A stretch of 64,000 nt of DNA. It comes from Odontocerum albicorne. Taxonomy: Eukaryota > Arthropoda > Insecta > Trichoptera > Odontoceridae. The position numbers and the translations under genes are program-made. Location: NCBI GenBank assembly GCA_949825065.1, contig OX463846.1, forward strand, positions 11,962,177-12,026,176. The letters run 5' to 3'. Position 1 is the stretch's first letter; each line of letters begins with the position of its first letter. The notes below the pieces were generated by a model. The model was not told where the DNA came from. It made no database searches and saw only the letters and a program-made list of their open reading frames with translations. Shown here one piece after another: positions 1-10,594 of this stretch.

Positions 1-690
1 ATAGCGCCTTTTAGACTGCAAACTCTCCTCAACTGCGCTCTTACTCAAGATTTGAACCCACTTTTATTGACTGGTTTAAAATATTACATAAATCCAATAT
101 ATATAAGTTGAGTGTAAGGCTAGGAAGGAAGTGGCTGCAACCATTAGATAAGGAACTTCCCCACATCTCCATATGTGCATAAAAAATATATTTGGTAAGA
201 CAACTGCTTAGAACTTGCTAAGATGGTCAGCTGATGTGTCCCTAAGAGACAAAATAAAAAGTTCACGCATTCGTGGAAGCCTAGGTGTTACAGACATCAA
301 CAATAAGATGGAGGAGAGGCGATTGAGATGATGTAGGCACGTTGGTCGCACATTGCTATCACATTGTGAATCAGGCAATCTCCATGGATCTTCCTCGAAT
401 AACAACCAGAGGAAGACTAAAGAATTCGTGGGTGGTGCAAAAAAATAACCTGATGCAGAGGCACAACCTGGGGGACGTAGTCCGGGACAGGGGAAGAGCA
501 TACAACCTGAGGACGAGGAGAGTTGACCCCAACAGTCTTCGCAGACAGTGAGTTGGGATGGAGCCAGGGAGAAGAAGAACTACTGAGAACTTACCAAAGG
601 AAGACGAACTACAAAGAAAAGCTTTGTTGATGTTACGATGTGTGACAGTAACACATTCGGCTCTTTTTATAGTTTAGTGTAGTGTACTCG
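1..690 (+). repeat. REP-1 dispersed repeat, copy 1 (interrupted)
   Basis: This copy starts at or before the window edge. It shares blocks with copies near 8.5, 10.6, 39.1, 40.7, 45.7 and 51.8 kb: a start like 'ctctcctcaa..gcgctc', then 'gaacccac', then 'ggaacttcccc', and an end like 'gtaacacattcggct'. It is split by a LINE-A fragment at 217-577, and the two halves rejoin at a duplicated target site. No protein is encoded. The class of the family is unknown. Confidence 0.7.
217..577 (+). pseudogene. LINE-A reverse-transcriptase C-terminus, 5'-truncated insertion
   Basis: Decayed coding DNA for the C-terminal tail of a non-LTR retrotransposon polyprotein. It is closely related to the copy at 44180-44561, which encodes RLRWYGHVGRR and later NLRTRRADPNS. 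Here the RWYGH codons are damaged by a stop. It is flanked by AACTGCTTAGAACTT (202-216) and AACTACTGAGAACTT (578-592), an imperfect 15-bp target-site duplication. The 3' end is a short GAA-rich run rather than poly(A). It is non-functional. Confidence 0.8.
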
Positions 691-802
691 TATTGTTCAT
701 ATAACATCATAAAGTTTTAGTTTAGTGTAGTGTATTGTTCATATAACATCATAAATTTTTAGTTTAGTATATTGTATTGTTCATATAATATCATAAATTT
801 GG
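671..802 (+). repeat. 42-bp tandem triplet
   Basis: Three head-to-tail copies start with agttta at 671, 719 and 761. The second unit is 42 bp. The first is 48 bp only because it carries CTCGTA after the TA at 685-686, giving TACTCGTA at 685-692. The second and third units have a plain TA at the equivalent point. Confidence 0.85.
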
Positions 803-1220
803 ATTCGACCTCCCGAAATATTTAATTCAATAAATATTTAGAAAAAATGTTAAAAATATAAATGCACGAACAACCCCAGATTCACTACCCTTTTTTTTTT
901 TTTTTTTATTAAACAAGTAAATTACTATACAAACATTTGTCAAGGCTATACCTATATACAAATTTATTACTTAACTAATCTTAATTATATGTTATAATTT
1001 ATGAACTTATTTAATCTTATTTTCCTACATATCATTTTATTTTATTTATTCAATCTTAATATATGAGATCTTAGAAATAATTAACACCTACATACTACTT
1101 ATAACTAGATAACAATTCTTACACTAATTATTCAGCAAAAACAAGTCCACTCGTTCAGGCTACTTGTATTCCATCACATTCACTCAGACCTTGGTCGTCC
1201 CAGCTAATACTGTAGGTGGA

Positions 1221-2492
1221 CTAGTCAGGCAACAGATAATGCTTCGGGAGCTTGTGCTTATAACGGAAGGATAGATCGGATTTTCTCTCGTAAGCCCCCA
1301 GGGCAGCGACTAAGGGATTTCTGTGATTTTGTTGGCTTTTATAGAACTTCACGGTCCAAGCGAGGATGTGGTGTTGTAGGGTTTCTTCTCGCTGTTCAGC
1401 GTGAAGTCGGGTAAGATTTGTTCTGGGATGGGTGTTAAAAGATATCTTGAATGCCTTGTTCTGCACTCTCTGGAGTTTCAGGTGATCCGTATTGCTCACA
1501 CTACCCCAAACGGGTGCAGCATAGGTCAAGATAGGACGAATAAGGGTTTTATAGAGGAGGAGCTTATTTTTGGGTGAAAGGAAGCTGCGTCGATGAAATA
1601 TCGAACTGATAGCCCCTATGCCCTTGTGACCCTTCTGTCTGATGGTATTCAAATGGGGTTTCCACGTCAGTCGCCGGTCAAGGTGCAGGCCGAGGTATTT
1701 AACCACGTCCTGCCACTCAACCAGGCAACCACCGATGAATAAGGGCATTGACGGCACTCTTTCCTTGATTTTTCGGGAGAACATGATGGCTTCAGTTTTG
1801 GCGTCATTGATTTTGAGCCTCCAGTCCTGGTAGTATTTCTCAAGGATCTCAAGAGCAATCTGAAGACGGCGACCAGCTCGATCCACCTTGAGTGACGATG
1901 CGTAGCATGCCGCATCGTCAGCAAATAGTGCGAGTTTACAGTTTGGGGGAGTAGGAATGTCGTGTGTGTAAATATTAAATAGACATGGTCCAAGTATACT
2001 GCCTTGGGGGACACCCATAGGGATGGGCCTGGCGGATGACGTAGAATGATGAGTGGTGACTGTGAAACTTCTATTGGAAAGGTAGGATTGAAGTAGTTTC
2101 ACGAGATAGAGTGGAGTGCCAGTGAGGAGAAGTTTATGAAGAAGGCCATCGTGCCAGACAGTATCAAAAGCCTTCTCGAGGTCCAACAGTACCATGCCAG
2201 TACTTCTGTTCCTATTGAAGCCCATCGACACGTCTTCCACGACACGGGTAAGTTGCTGGACCGTGTTGTGTCTTGTTCTAAATCCAAATTGCTCATGAGG
2301 GAATGTATTATTGAATTCGTGATGGAACACTAACCTTGAGGCAACCACTCTCTCAAGGATCTTGCCAAGACCTGGAAGAAGGCTGATGGGCCTGTAGCTA
2401 GTTGGATTTTCGGTAGGTTTATTTGGCTTGTGAATAGGAACAATATTGGCTACTTTCCAAATACTCGGAAAATTAGTTAAGGAGTGAAGCAT
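1221..2492 (-). pseudogene. LINE reverse transcriptase (Jockey type), RT domain and C-terminus
   Basis: About 423 residues are open. They cover RT fingers and palm: SYRPISLL, then LLDLEKAFDTVWH, then PMGVPQGSILGP, and the catalytic LFADDAA box. A thumb/C-terminal part follows with KYLGLHLD and LLYKTLIRPILTYAAPVWG. These are standard RT blocks of the Jockey/I group. In a live element the protein would copy LINE RNA at a nicked chromosomal target. The methionine at 2492 is not a natural start, because the domain continues from the upstream frame. A stop and two compensating frameshifts near 2490-2570 disconnect it from the endonuclease part. The RT block itself looks well preserved, suggesting a moderately young copy. 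Confidence 0.92.
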
Positions 2493-2495
2493 TTA

Positions 2496-3390
2496 TTATT
2501 TTAGTAAGAAAAATCCTCGCTTTGAGTGGTAACTGTTTAAGAAGACTATTGTGTATATTGTCGGGACCGGGTTTCGTGTTTTAAGTCTGTCAAGGATACG
2601 ACCAATTTCGGACGGGGTGCAAAGTTGCACCTCGTTTTGGTTGGTCGGGGAGTAAGCAAAGCTGGTGAGAGTGTCCTCGACAGCTTTGTTGACATCAACA
2701 TTTCCAAGATCGGAAGTGATTGAGTACGTATTCTCATAAGCGTCCGCCAAGGCATTAGCCTTGTCAATGCCAGAAACAGCCAACCCTGAGGCTGTGCGCA
2801 GAGGTGGTATGCTTTGAGACGAGCACTTGATACCCTTGACGACTCGCCAGAGAGTACCGTTACCCGGTTCTAGAGCTGCCAATTTTCTCTGCCATGGCAG
2901 GTTTTTAAGTAGGCGGATTTCTTTTTTGATTTCATCTTGGAGGACGTTTAGAAGTGTTTTGTCACGTTTGTCTAGTGTACGTCTGTAGGTCTGTCTTTGT
3001 TTGTTTTTTAGAGATATAAGGAGTTTGATATGAGGAGTAAGATTTATTTTGTATGGAGTGACAATTTTGAGGGGAACATTTTCATCACGGGCATTATGGA
3101 TGAAGGTGGAGATGGTATCTATCGCGGTATCGATGTCCTGTGGGCTCACCAGAGTTTCTGGTGATAGGCAGAGCTGGTTGTGGAGGTAGGCTTTGTAACC
3201 CCTCCAGTCAGCATTGGCGTAGTCGTACTGCTCCCTGAGGCTAGCAATCGGCCTCACTCCCAATGTGAAGTAGACTGGGAGGTGGTCTGACGAGAGAGCT
3301 TCTAGAGCAGTCAAGCCAGAGATGTTAGGGTAGTTTTTGACTACGGCAATGTCCAGTGTAGAAGGGCTACGGGGGTTGGTGAAACAGGTA
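2496..3390 (-). pseudogene. LINE endonuclease C-terminus and linker
   Basis: The reading frame is open to about 3390. It encodes the last part of an APE-type endonuclease: NPRSPSTLDIAVVK followed by SSDHLPVYF, where the SDH motif is the conserved catalytic His region. The linker leading into the RT domain follows. Around 2570 the frame shifts: the expected DNIHNSLLKQLPLK is read in another frame until about 2490, where the original frame resumes. The N-terminal endonuclease catalytic residues are lost by 5' truncation near 3400, so no active nuclease is possible. Confidence 0.88.
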
Positions 3391-3437
3391 TGTTGATTTG
3401 GATATAACCCTCTTTTTTAATCTAAAACATGCTTAAT

Positions 3438-3536
3438 AGAAACTTTTTTAATCTAAAACATGCTTAATATCAGTTGGAGGGTAGATTCACTACCCTCCAA
3501 CTGATATTAAGCATGTTTTAGATTAAAAAAGTTTCT
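3438..3536. repeat. Perfect 46-bp inverted repeat at LINE 5' junction
   Basis: Arms 3438-3483 and 3491-3536 are exact reverse complements around a 7-base loop. A further partial copy of the left arm lies at 3413-3437. The right arm is the genomic flank. The left arms sit between LINE sequence and the target-site duplication. Confidence 0.92.
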
Positions 3537-3585
3537 ACGAAATTAAATTTCACACCGATATTTCTAAAGGCTTTTTTATATAATA

Positions 3586-4871
3586 TTAGGTCCTTACATA
3601 TGAAATTGGCGTTTTGCCGTACTGGCAACTTTGATCTCAAATATCTTCTCTTTGGTTAGGAATTCCAAATTCAAATTTATACAGCTATTTACTCAAGTAT
3701 TTGTGTTTCGAAAATTATAATTCATTTGTTTTTTCCTCAATTGTTTTTTTTCTTTGCGTCACTCAGTTTACAAAATGGAAAACTTGAAATATCGCGTTAT
3801 TTACGAGTACGAGTTCCACCGTGGCACCAGTGCTGCAGAAACGGCTCGAAGGATTAATGATGTGTATGGCGACGGTGCTGCAAAAGAAAACACAGTGCGT
3901 TTTTGGTTCCAACGTTTTCGTTCTGGAAATTTCGACCTGCAGAACAAGCCCCGTGGACGGCCGGAGACCAAAGTTGATAATGAAGAATTGAAGGCTATTG
4001 TGGAAGCGGATCCATCGCAAACCACGTCCGAGTTAGCTGCAGGCTGCGGTGTTAGTGATAAAACTGTTTTAATCCACTTGAAGCAAATTGGGAAGGTGAA
4101 AAAGCTTGAAAGGTGGGTACCTCACGAATTGAGTGAAGCAAATCAACAAACGCGCGTTGACTGCTGCGTTGCATTACTCAACCGGCACAATAATGAAGGG
4201 ATTTTGAATCGAATCATTACCTGTGATGAAAAGTGGATCCTGTATGATAATCGGAAGCGCTCATCGCAATGACTGAACCCTGCCGAACCAGCCAAACCAT
4301 GCCCCAAGCGAAAATTGACTCCAAAAAAGTTACTTGTGAGCGTTTGGTGGACTAGTGCTGGTGTCGTTCACTACAGCTTTCTTAAATCTGGCCAGACGAT
4401 TACGGCAGATGTCTATTGTCAGCAACTGCAAACCATGATGGAAAAGCTAGCTGCTAAACAACCGAGGCTGGTTAATCGCTCTAGGCCACTGCTGCTTCAT
4501 GATAACGCTAGACCACACACTGCACAACAGACGGCTACCAAATTAGAAGAGCTTCAATTGGAATGTCTAAGACATCCACCGTACTCTCCGGACCTTGCCC
4601 CAACAGATTACTATTTTTTTCGAAATTTGGATAACTTCTTGCAAGGGAAAAAATTCAACTCCGATGGGGCAGTCCAAACCGACTTCAAAGATTTTATTGA
4701 TTCCCGTCCGAATGGTTTTTTTAGTAAAGGGATCGATGAACTACCTATGAGATGGCAAAAGTGCATAGATAGCAATGGTACATACTTTGATTAAATAAAT
4801 ATATTATATTAAAAAAAATCTACTTTATGTTCCTCCCAAACAAAACGCCAATTTCATATGTAAGGACCTAA
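3586..4871 (+). mobile_element. mariner element, cecropia/Hsmar1-type, copy A
   Basis: This 1286-bp element has terminal inverted repeats starting TTAGGTCCTTACATATGAAA. It is bounded by TA duplications at 3584-3585 and 4872-4873. It is nearly identical to the copy at 34187-35473. One transposase gene fills the interior. The ends look complete, so it could still be mobilised in trans by an intact transposase. Confidence 0.95.
3775..4794 (+). pseudogene. mariner transposase with one nonsense codon (copy A)
   Basis: The true start is the ATG at 3775 (MENLKYRV); an upstream TTG start is not credible. The frame is intact over 339 codons except TGA at 4270-4272 (codon 166), where copy B has TGG (Trp). 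The N-terminal half has the two helix-turn-helix DNA-binding regions typical of mariner (SAAETARRIN; TTSELAAGCGVSDKTV) and the WVPHEL linker motif. The catalytic domain has ITCDEKW, LLHDNARPH and YSPDLAPTDYYFF. The last two Asp are separated by 34 residues (DD34D). It differs from copy B at about ten codons. The stop falls just after the first catalytic Asp, so the product would be inactive. Confidence 0.95.
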
Positions 4872-4873
4872 TA

Positions 4874-5640
4874 TTTTGATTCAGTCCAATGTCGCCACCA
4901 CCCTCACTGTTTTGGAGTACCAAATAAGTCCCTATCTTTATTTATTATGAGCGCAACGTCACGTAGTGACGAAGAAAGAATCACTCAATGGATTCCTCCT
5001 CCGGCGACAAAAAACCTAAGTCTAAAAAGATTAGCAACGACGTCGGTACTTTAAGTCTGACGTAGCGGTAGAAGGAAAATTATTCGCAGCGCAGTAAACA
5101 TAATAATAAACCGGCTTAAGGCCTGGAGTTCAAGCAGCCCAGCAAGTTACCAGTAATTTCGAAAAAACCTTAGAATGCAGCTAAACTCTGTCCCTACTAG
5201 ATTGAAGTTCAATCATCAATCATTCCGAAGATGTTCTATTGTAGGACTAAATGTTGATAGATCCCTATTCATCGCAGCATCACAAAAAGTAATCTGTGAA
5301 TAGATCCAGAACGCCGCGAAAATAACAACACGGCGAAGAGACAAGATTGCAACTAAAAATTAAATTCCATTAATCTGGTTGAATTCGTCTACGAATACAT
5401 TTTTTTGTGACTGATCAATACGTCATTCAAACCTTTTCAGCAGGTTTTGAACGCACGATAATGAGGTGCTTGACTGTTCAGTTAACGCGTTGAACTTGCG
5501 TGCGTCACTGGTTCGAAACTGACGGCATACTTCTCTTTTCGAATAAAAATAATAGTTTCCGGGTGTTTAATTATATTCACGACTTTTAAATCATTTATTC
5601 TTTAAAAAGTGTATTTTTATTGAACCAAATTCAATTCCGA
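4874..5640. other. Unassigned stretch between mariner and SINE pair
   Basis: No open frame of note. The part from about 4950 to 5100 has more balanced base composition than the surroundings and may be an old coding relic, but I recognise no domain. The rest is AT-rich with no clear repeat match in this window. Confidence 0.4.
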
Positions 5641-5649
5641 ACTGAAAGT

Positions 5650-5860
5650 AAATCCCCGTGGCTTGGTTAGTAAGAAACTTGTCTTTCAGCCCGAGGACTG
5701 CTGATTCGGTTCGCATTGGTACTTAGATATTTTCAAAATGGGTTCCATTCTGGTATTCACTTAACGCTCCGTTGCCTAGTTAGTAAAACGAAGGTATTAT
5801 AGGTTCTATTCCCGTTAGTACTCAATTTTCTTTTAAAAGGGAATCCCTGTCTAATGTTTA
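5650..5860 (+). repeat. SINE-1, two partial heads in tandem
   Basis: Two tRNA-like heads follow each other. The first has an A-box-like GTGGCTTGGTTAGTAAG near 5659 and a degenerate B box near 5710. The second has GTTGCCTAGTTAGTAAAAC near 5771 and the B-box-like GGTTCTATTCCC near 5801. Both share the layout of the better preserved minus-strand copy at 51255-51437. Too degenerate to be tRNA genes. Confidence 0.7.
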
Positions 5861-6238
5861 TTTAAGGCTTGTCTAACAATGTTCTAGTTAATAGATATGG
5901 CAATAAGCCCGCCAAGTTGTACTTTAAACAACACAAATTTGTATTGTAATTCAATACAATACGAATCCGCAGTAGCGTAGCAAGGCGCTGATATCTGGGC
6001 AGTCGCCAGGGGCACCGATAACACGAAAGCGTCAACGGTGCTCTCGGCACCGTAATGTTGTTTTTTTTTAAATTTTATAACTTTTATGCAGAGCCGTCCC
6101 AAAAAAGGATAAAACCGATAATTGTAGTTAGTTTGTAGTGTTAGCGCTATTATTTTTTTGCTATTGTGAAACAATTAATTATTCAAAAAGTTAAGTATAC
6201 AGTAAATATAGCAAAAAATACCTTGTCAATTTTAGATA

Positions 6239-7534
6239 CGAAGGTGGATCAAATACGAACGAGACTTTGGTTTTAGAGCGCGTAATTTTAAATGGAGCGC
6301 GCGGCCGCTTCGAGGAGTGTTTGGGGGGGGGGGGGGATATCAAGAGTAGGAAGAGCGGTCGGCCAGCCTCGGCAGATTCCGTCATTAGTATGGCACACGA
6401 TGTCTGAGAAAAAGGTGCACCCGTCGATTACGCAACGCATAATTATCAAGTTTCTCGCTCGCTCGTGAGGACGTAAAACCGGCCGAAATTCTGCGAAAAC
6501 TTAGTTTGGGGATCAAACACTGTCAAACCCCGTGTGTTTGTCTGGCATAAGGAGTTCATGAAAGGTTGTGAAGGGGTCGAAAACGAGAACCATAATCGTC
6601 GCCCGCGGACAAGCATTACCGAAGAGAACATTAACGTCATTCGTGATCTTCTGGAAGGCGACCGACGTTTGACGGTTTCCGAAATTTATTCTGAGATAGG
6701 AATAAGTTATGGGAGCACTCAATCCATAATCACAAAGGACCTAATATTCCGCAAAGTGTCTGATCGATGGGTCCCACGTATTTTGACTGCAGAACAAAAT
6801 TTGGCCCATTTGCATGTATGTGAGCGGCTCTTGGTTTGCACAAGAAATGAACGCATTTTTTAGTCGCATCGTTACCTGCGATGAAAATTGGATACATCAC
6901 TACACGCCGGAGTGGAAACAAGCTAACATGGAGTGGATAAAGAAGTATGAGGCAGCCCCTGTGAAATCCGAGACTCAGCTGTCAGTTTGTAAGGTGCTTG
7001 CGACCGTTTTTTGGAACCGGCGCGGTATTTTGTACATCGATTTTTGCACGATCGTCGTACCATAAATGCGGAGTACTATTGCGAGCTTTTGAGTGAAGTT
7101 AAACTTGCTTATCGATGCAAAAGAAATTATCCACCGATAAGAGAAGTAATTATTCTCCATGACAACGCGAGGCCCCATACTGCAGCTGTAACATGCGAAA
7201 AATTGGAGAAAATGAGTTGGACATGACTGGAACACCCTCCCTATAGCCTCGATCTATTGCCCTGCGACTTTAATCTCTTTGGCCTACTGAAATAAGCTCT
7301 GGGAGACCAACGATTCAACGACGACGATGGAGTAGAGGTGTTCATGCAACATTCGCTGCTGACACAACCCACTTCTTTTTACGATGACGGGATAAAAAAC
7401 TACCGACCCTCTGGGAAAAATGCATTTCTAAAACAGGAGATTATATAGAAAAATTATGGGTACTTGGTCTTTTTCTTTCTGCAAATAAAAAAAAATAAAA
7501 CAAAAAAGTCTCGTTTATATTTGAACCACCCTCA
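6239..7534 (+). mobile_element. mariner element, second family (mauritiana-like)
   Basis: The element is 1296 bp between TA duplications at 6237-6238 and 7535-7536. The left end reads CGAAGGTGGATCAAATACGA and the right end, reversed, TGAGGGTGGTTCAAATATAA. This terminal type differs from copies A and B. It lies inside the hAT-like element, so it inserted later. A run of 14 G (6323-6336) lies in its 5' leader. Confidence 0.88.
6400..7456 (+). pseudogene. mariner transposase, frameshifted (second family)
   Basis: It begins at ATG 6400 (MSEKKVHPS). The frame breaks near 6467, again near 6850 and near 7030, and has a stop near 7226. Pieces in order: the HTH region ending VFVWHKEFMKGCEGV; SISYGS-type second HTH and DRWVPR; then IVTCDENWIHHYTPE with the first catalytic Asp; HDRRTINAEYYCELL; ILHDNARPH with the second Asp; and LLPCDFNLF with the third. 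The triad is still legible, but no continuous protein can be made. The family resembles the mariner type widespread in insects whose members encode LLHDNARPH and PSDFHLF blocks. Confidence 0.9.
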
Positions 7535-7539
7535 TATTT

Positions 7540-8510
7540 AAGGGACCCGTGAGTATACTTATTGGCCTGGCCTATCAGACCCTCCCCTCACCCTAGGGAC
7601 GTCCTTTCTTGTTTATATTATCACTTTATGTTTCTATTTAACAAGTTTATGTATAACATTTGATTTTATATATTAATATTTTTTTTAATGTTTTTTACAT
7701 TTTTTCCTTGTTTTATGTAACATATATGTTTGTTTATGCTGTTAATAATTCTCACTTATATTTCTCGTTTCACTACAATAAATTCATGTTCAAAATACGA
7801 CTCATTATTATTTATTACATTATTTTAATTTACGAATCCTAGAAAAAGGGCGCCAAATTAAGAATTTCCCAAAGGTGCCAGAAACCTAGCTACGCTTCTG
7901 CAAATCCGTCTTGGAATAGATACGTGTCCAGGCCAGGAACGATGATCAGTGCTTAAGAGTCACTGAAAGGGTGTAGAAGGGGAAGCAGTGTGTACTGTTC
8001 CTCAGGGCGGTACTGCTACGAGCCATAGCCGCCTAATGGAGCAAGTGTCCGCGGAACGTGACCGGATTTATTTTTACGTTTTAAACTTACTTTCTTAAGC
8101 CCGACTGACGCACAGCGCGCTCCGACTGAGTAGCAGCGTGACGTTCGAGGTTACTTGCGTGACGCTCCATCTCATTATCCAGCGCTCGTTACTCATTATT
8201 CAGCTCTCAGGCACACCTCACCTGTGTTCAGCTAATAACATTTTCTTCTGTCCAATTACTCGGCATTTATCGGCGCATTGTCCCCGCTTTCGATCAATTT
8301 GCATAATCTAAAGAAAACGTTAAGGATTACGGACCTGACAACGGCGATACTGGCGGAAAAACGACTTAATAAACAACGTAACCCCTCACTGAATAGCACT
8401 TTCGGAGCTGAAAGGAAACTCCTTTTCGGGCATTACTATTACAGAGATGTGGTGTACGACGAACGTTGTAGCAGAGAATATTTCGCATGACAGAATTATA
8501 ATAATAATAG
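7540..8510. other. Right part of hAT-like element and unassigned DNA
   Basis: Positions 7537-7900 belong to the hAT-like element. From 7901 to 8510 the composition is mixed and includes GC-richer sequence near 8100-8200. The only frame, about 70 codons at 8278-8490, starts with a non-ATG codon, and I recognise nothing in it. Confidence 0.4.
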
Positions 8511-8515
8511 TAAAA

Positions 8516-8990
8516 GGGCAATTAATAAAGCACCGTTTAGAGAGAAGACTCTCCTCAAGGGCGCTGTCATTCGGGATTCGAACCCACCATTATTGAAAGA
8601 TTAAAAATAATAAGTTGAGAGTAAGGATATCTTATCTAATGAAAGCAGCCATGTATATTTATTTTGTAGTAGTGTTAATCTATCGATAATATTCGAATCC
8701 CGAGTTGGAGCGCCCTTGAGGAAAGTGTGCTCTCTAAACTGTGCTATAAAAATTGTCCTTTTATTATATTTTTATTAGAAAGATGGTGACTGCGGTCGTT
8801 TGATCAGGAACTTCCCCGACTCCGCATATGTTTAGAAAAACATATTTGGTAAGATAGGCGTAGAAAACTTAGCAAGGGAAAATGAACAACAAAAAAATCG
8901 TTGTAGATCTTCTGATATATGATAGTAACACATTCGGCTTTCGGTGGAGTGTAGTGTCCACATATTGTCAAAAAAAAATTATATGACCTC
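8516..8990 (+). repeat. REP-1 copy 2 with inverted head
   Basis: The same blocks as copy 1 are present, but the first 60 bases (gagagaag..gggcgct..ggattcgaac) recur as a reverse complement at about 8690-8760, making a fold-back of about 245 bp. The forward body then continues to 'gtaacacattcggctttcgg' near 8940. This suggests a REP-1 head inserted in opposite orientation or an inversion. Confidence 0.75.
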
Positions 8991-9619
8991 CTAAAAAGAT
9001 ATTCTCGCTGCAGCTATGGAAAGTGCACCGCACCTAGAGTACCGCCAATGGTCTAATGGTCAAATGTTTAATAAGAAAGGTCGTGTCCCACTTTATTTAT
9101 ATTTATTTTTAAATAACTTGCATATAAAGGTTAAACCAAAGCGCATAAAAAGCTTAAAAATATATATACACAGCATAAGACAATCAAATTAAAAATAATT
9201 GTTAACCCGAAATAATAAACTTCAATTATTATGAAAACTTGATAGGTATACTTTTCTTTAAAACTATTTGCTGAAACATTGAATATGTTAATATACGAAA
9301 CATTGTTTGGCAAGATCTTATTACCAGCCTAAACTGAACAATTTTGGTATCTTAAATGTAAAAACACAGTCATATACTCGTATTTTCCAATATAGTTAAA
9401 TTAGATGTTTTTCCCGTCAGCAATCTAAATAGAAGCCCTCACATCTCTCCTTGCACTTAGAAGGTAGTGTCCCAACAAACCAAGAAGAAACCTTATACGA
9501 TAGAGCCACGGGTAGAAATCGCAAGTAGATACATCTTTTGGACTTTCTCCACCATTTGGGACTTCTGTAACAATATAACTGATGTTTGTACTTGCTGAAT
9601 TGAAGTCGAAAAATAGTTT

Positions 9620-9905
9620 TTGAAGTACACGGCAATAACACTTTATTGCAAAAACAATCTAGCGGGATTATTACCAGGCGGCAATCTTTTCCAACAAACA
9701 AATCAAAAGTAAATAAAGCAAGTTACATAGTCGCAAAAAACATCCAAATGACCACCCATCCCCACGAAATTCATGAACATATATATAATATGTTATATAC
9801 GAGTACGTGACCATACGCCCATAAACCCCACAAAGACGAATAATCACCCGAACATTCATTTTCATATAGAGTGAGATATCATCAATCAAAGGAAAAGGAT
9901 CGTTT
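9620..9905 (-). repeat. SINE-2-like repeat, copy 1
   Basis: This is the reverse complement of 12630-12845. Shared blocks read on the minus strand: tgatgatatctcact, gttcggg, gtctttgtggggttt, gtggggatgg, and a tail with ggcaatctt..gcgggatt like the SINE-1 tail. TACGAGTA at 9798-9805 sits where the sister copy has a plain TA (12718-12719). Confidence 0.7.
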
Positions 9906-10594
9906 AGGGCGCAAAAAGTTTTATTTATTTAAAGATGAAAAAAAGGTAATAAACTGACTTTTTTCAAACTTATTATCAAATTCATCAGACTCCTTGAAGT
10001 GGTTGTTATTTTGGTTTGACGATGAAGGGATGAAAAGAACTGTAGCACGGATCAACATGAAATTCTTCAAGAATTCTAACTTTAGAAATCTGAAGATAGT
10101 AATTTTCCAAAATATCATATTGCAATCGAATCGACAACATCAGATCTACATATACGAGTATTAGGATAATATGCTATCATTCAAAAAGGATAAGACTGCA
10201 ATGTCACTGTGGCTTCTCAGCAAAAGTATACTATGAAGTGGAAATAAATTAAAACTTCGTTTACGGAATATATGGTATTGTATTTTCAAGATACGGTCAA
10301 AAAAATTTGGTTTAAAAAAATCTATATCCATCTACATTTTACCAACTATTCTTCGACTTGCTTCGTGATTGGCATGTTTTATCGTGTCAATAACGTTACC
10401 TGTTTCATTTCCGATTTTCCTTTCTCTCCGGCATATTTTCTAGTTTTCTTTGTATGATGATTTCGTACTTCTATTGTGATTATTTATATTGTTTATGTAT
10501 ATTGGGCAAATTGATATTAATTTTGATATGTTATTCGATCATCTTTGATTATATATGAACACTATACACCATTTTTAAGATTATATACGAACAG

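Larger units (their letters stand above)
891..3483 (-). mobile_element. Jockey-type non-LTR retrotransposon, 5'-truncated
   Basis: The element reads on the minus strand. It has the C-terminal end of an endonuclease domain, a linker, a reverse transcriptase, a 3' UTR and a poly(A) tail (17 T on the plus strand, 891-907) preceded by AATAAA. The 13-bp target-site duplication AGATTCACTACCC lies at 878-890 and 3483-3495. ORF1 and most of the endonuclease are missing, so this is a typical 5'-truncated, dead insertion. The 5' junction carries inverted copies of flanking DNA (see findings). Confidence 0.9.
5970..7900. mobile_element. hAT-like DNA transposon carrying a nested mariner
   Basis: The left end is CAGTAGCGTAGCAAGG (5970-5985). 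The right end, read in reverse, is CAGAAGCGTAGCTAGG (7885-7900). Flanking 8-mers CGAATCCG (5962-5969) and CAAATCCG (7901-7908) look like an 8-bp target-site duplication, which fits hAT elements, as does the CAG(T)GGCGTAGC-like terminus. Without the mariner at 6239-7534 it would be about 630 bp and has no transposase, so it was probably non-autonomous. Confidence 0.75.

Noticed and set aside
3802..3809. TACGAGTA in the mariner coding region (also 34403)
   Set aside because: It is part of conserved codons (YEYEF) in both copies, so it was not counted as a micro-insertion.
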